DNA of 64,000 nucleotides from contig CM044879.1 of the NCBI GenBank assembly GCA_024500155.1, forward strand, positions 23,492,572 to 23,556,571, read 5' to 3'. Below the pieces are notes generated by a model. It searched no databases and was not told the DNA's origin. It worked only from the letters and a program-made list of their open reading frames with translations. The stretch is from Chenopodium formosanum (taxonomy: Eukaryota; Streptophyta; Magnoliopsida; Caryophyllales; Amaranthaceae). Shown here one piece after another: positions 61,158 to 64,000 of this stretch. Numbering within the stretch: the stretch's first letter is position 1; each line of letters starts with the position of its first letter. Both the position numbers and the translations under genes were made by a program.

Positions 61158-64000
61158 GGTAACTTGTTTGTTTTTGTTATCATCATATCAATTTCACAAT
61201 CTAGGGTTTATCTTTGATCTAATCAACTTGAATTGTTTGTGCATTAAGTGTAGGGTTCGAAAATCTGAACTGTTGGTTCTAAATTCTAAGATTATGAAGC
61301 TTCATAACCAGCAAATTTACTAGAAAAGAAAATTATGAGCCTAATTTGATTATTGATTCAAATATCCCTAAAATTTTGTAATTTTTGGAATCAAATTTGG
61401 TTGCTAATGTATTGCATAACGCTTTAGTGTTAGGATTGTATTTGGTTATAAATTAAATAGAACTCAATGTGAATAACTGTAATGCTTTACATGTAAATTA
61501 GATTTCATTTGGAACTTTCATGACTTTTCGAATTCAATATTATATTAATTTATTATTATTATTTTTTATTTTTATTTTTTATTTTTTTTTGTGTTCAAAC
61601 CCCTTTTCCCCCTCCAAAATTCTGGACTCGCCACCGTGGCCCCCCTCAATTTACTAGGGATAATTTAATTATATTAGTGCTGGTTTTGCACTTATTCATA
61701 TTCAGGGTTTGAATTAATGTTTCGGAGCGTGTCATACTTGTCACGATATGCGCGTGGCTCGCGTGCAAGGTAATCATTATCGATTACCCTGTCAAGCATT
61801 TGTATACTAGTTCTTTGCCTGAGCAAAAAATTTATATTTGTAAATTATTATAAGTTTGTATTTGTTTATAGACTGTGTATATTTTTAATATATTATTTAT
61901 TTAAATTTGTTGTTATTGTTCTATTATTTAGGTTATATATTCATTTTTTTTTAAAAAAGGTTGTTTATTTTAATTTTTTTTCATCAATTATCTTTTTATT
62001 TTCTAAGGAAAATAATTAAAAAAAATAAAAAGTTTTTGGAGGGAAATTTTTTAATGTAAACATGACACGTGTAATTCTAGAATATTCCTGGTGATTACTT
62101 TAGTATATAGTATTGATTGTGGCATACATGTTAAATTATGTTGTATTTGATGGTGTTGTGGTTTGGTTTGATTTTTTATTTAAATATATTGTCATACTGA
62201 AGAAATATATAGTATACTTGGTGATTACAATCAGGCAAATCGAATTTGTGAATGGCAGCTAGAAATCCATGCCATGAATGGTTATTCAAACATTATGAAT
62301 TATCTCACTAGCATGCAGTCGAATAGCCTAAAGTAGATGCACTTATGTCTGAAAAAAGCAGTATTTTTCAAGTTATTACGGTGATATTCAAAGTTTCAAA
62401 CCCTAGAGAGGGAATTGTTTTTATTTGTCCTACATGTGGACATTGTGTTTAGGAAAGTGTGGTTGGGTGAAAAACAATGGTTATATTTGAACCCTATTAG
62501 TGAATTGCTAACTAGTTTTCCTTTGTTTGTGTTTGTAAAGGGTGTAAAACACTATACTAAATGGTGATAAATAGATCATACCCAGTACTGTTTATTTGGG
62601 TTTTCATAATATAACCCGACTATAAGTGTAGAATAGAAACAAGAGATGCTTGATAGTTTTGATGTTCATTAGCTTAAGATGGGTGAATTTGAATTCTTAA
62701 GTTGTTTCTTGCATAAATTTGTGGTTGATGTTTATTATAAACTTAGTTATTCAATGGATGCTTGTAACCACTGACTGATGTATGCTATGTGTTTCGTGTT
62801 CTTGTTGTTCTTCCTTTGGGGCTCAACCTATGACACTCTAATGGGAACTAATCTCAACAAGGAGCAGTGGGTGTCATTTACTTGCAGAAAAGGTATGGCG
62901 TTCCAAGAACTTGATTTAATTTCAGTTTTGCATTTGGAAGTATAGTTATTTTTGAAGAAACAGATCATTACTCATTAGTTGCTTTTTACATGGGAATTAT
63001 TAGGATAGTTGTTGTAACCGCTGTCTAGTGTGGGAGTAATATTTCTAATGTGATATTGTATTTAGCTTCTGCCGCATTTTCTAAAAGGATTTAGCAGGCT
63101 GTAAAATCAGGGATGTCTAGCATATAGCACAAATTGAAAAGAGCCACTGTCTTGTTTTACACATGGTTGTCACAAAACTTAATGCTCCTCAAATAATTTA
63201 AACTTACCTATAATTAATGTAGGCTAATAAGTTGGGATTTGTTTTGTAAATGTAAGTAGGGTTTTTGGTCTTTTTCACATGAAAATGATAAGGCCTTGTA
63301 AATTGTTATCTTGATACTCTAATGAAGTATTTTACTTTCATTGTTATGCTGGACTATCTAGTGTCTACTGTGGTGGTTTCTCTGTCCTTAACTTCTTTGT
63401 GCAGAATTTCTCTAATAGTGTAGAAGTTATTCATTTACCAGTTCTATTCTTTATCGTACCCTTGTCATAGATGTAGCTTACTGGCTTTAGATTAGGGGAA
63501 AAAAAAATCAAACAACAAAAACTTTATTCATTAGTAAAGCTCTCAAATTAAGAGACACTACAGCAACCATCAACCCGCTGTAAAAAAGCATGGCTCTAAG
63601 GTGATCGAGTCAAGTTCTTTTCTTTTTTTTCTTATTTTTTTTTTTTTTGGGGAACAGGTGAGGTGAAAGAGGCGCAGTCGCAAAAGTGTAGATGCACGCA
63701 ATTTTTTTAGAAGAAACTCTTGAGTTGCGGTGCACTAAGGCCCTCTTGCTTCAAATCCTCACATATGAAGTGTACTATTCGTATAAGAAATATAATGGGA
63801 ATGAGAGCAATATATTTTAAAGTACTATCAATTATAATGGAAAACTGAAGGTTATTCGAGAATGGAGATTATCTTTGACTAAAAGCTGATGGGAAAATAG
63901 TCTACTCTTTACCTTCAATTATGGAGGATATGGGTTTAGGGAAATAGAAAGTTGTTAGAATTTCATGGTCATATTACTATACTGTGTGGGGCTGTGACCA
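61158..64000 (+). other. Intron-like sequence, no coding exon recognised
   Basis: T-rich sequence following the donor at 61157. I looked for exons with a family signature and found none. A short frame at 62254 (MAARNPCHEWLFKHYELSH) ends quickly and matches nothing I know. The region near 62815-62885 has an exon-like GC rise ending in TTGCAG|AAAAGG but no long frame. The gene body may continue past the window. Confidence 0.4.

Noticed and set aside
1..64000. tRNA, rRNA or other structured RNA genes
   Set aside because: I saw no tRNA cloverleaf with A and B boxes and no rRNA segment; the tRNA-like words near 24295 and 37230 are primer-binding sites.

Overview
This window is plant nuclear DNA from a eudicot. 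It is AT-rich, has intron-containing genes, and is dominated by nested Ty3/gypsy LTR retrotransposons of the Athila and Tat types, with CACTA, Mutator-like, Helitron, MITE and LINE pieces between them. I cannot fix the species. The only host gene that looks functional is the 5' part of CDC48 on the minus strand at the left edge (four exons visible, running off position 1). Every other host-like coding trace is a broken fragment.

Layout. 1-2542: CDC48. 2781-3499: a Stowaway-like MITE and a second short inverted-repeat element. 3933-9739: a solo LTR (TSD TAACT) carrying two inverted solo LTRs of Athila-like families, 5257-7503 (TSD TTATG) and 7776-9412 (TSD ATAAT). 10498-13195: two related LTR remnants, the second holding a 5'-truncated LINE (TSD TTATGTATGCAT). 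13515-13872: a degenerate GGGTC satellite. 13880-16516: 3' ends of two Tat-type elements, one with an antisense accessory ORF. 16595-17160: a tiny poly(A) retro-insertion, then a probable 5' UTR exon built of 79-bp tandem repeats. 18187-20140: a clean solo LTR (TSD GAAGG). 21278-21930: a BASS-transporter pseudogene fragment.

22649-37825 is an Athila-type element with gag-pro-RT-RNaseH-IN, an extra ORF in the env position, two 1643-bp LTRs, and a second, internally deleted unit with a third partial LTR. One TSD (GAGGC) bounds the whole array. 38912-39960 is a degraded group-A-like bZIP pseudogene. 40215-43166 holds two head-to-tail Helitrons. 43323-56862 is a nearly complete Tat-type retrotransposon on the minus strand (TSD CATAC). 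It has a spliced antisense accessory gene with its own promoter-like region, and its gag is split by a 2.3-kb CACTA element (53226-55563, TSD GGA). 57136-58156 is a Mutator-like element with long TIRs. 58157-64000 holds Helitron termini, a 37-bp minisatellite and a second probable 5' UTR exon related to the one near 17 kb.

The most unusual signal is an array of four 12-bp palindromes (GTGCG-SS-CGCAC) spaced exactly 21 bp apart. It lies just upstream of the TATA-like box of the Athila LTRs, is conserved in a diverged inverted solo LTR, is present as two units in a second LTR family, and occurs again inside the element ahead of the env-position ORF. Spacer sequences vary while the palindromes and the spacing persist, which fits a phased protein-binding array or duplicated promoter module. 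All retroelement reading frames here carry stops or frameshifts and look dead as protein sources.
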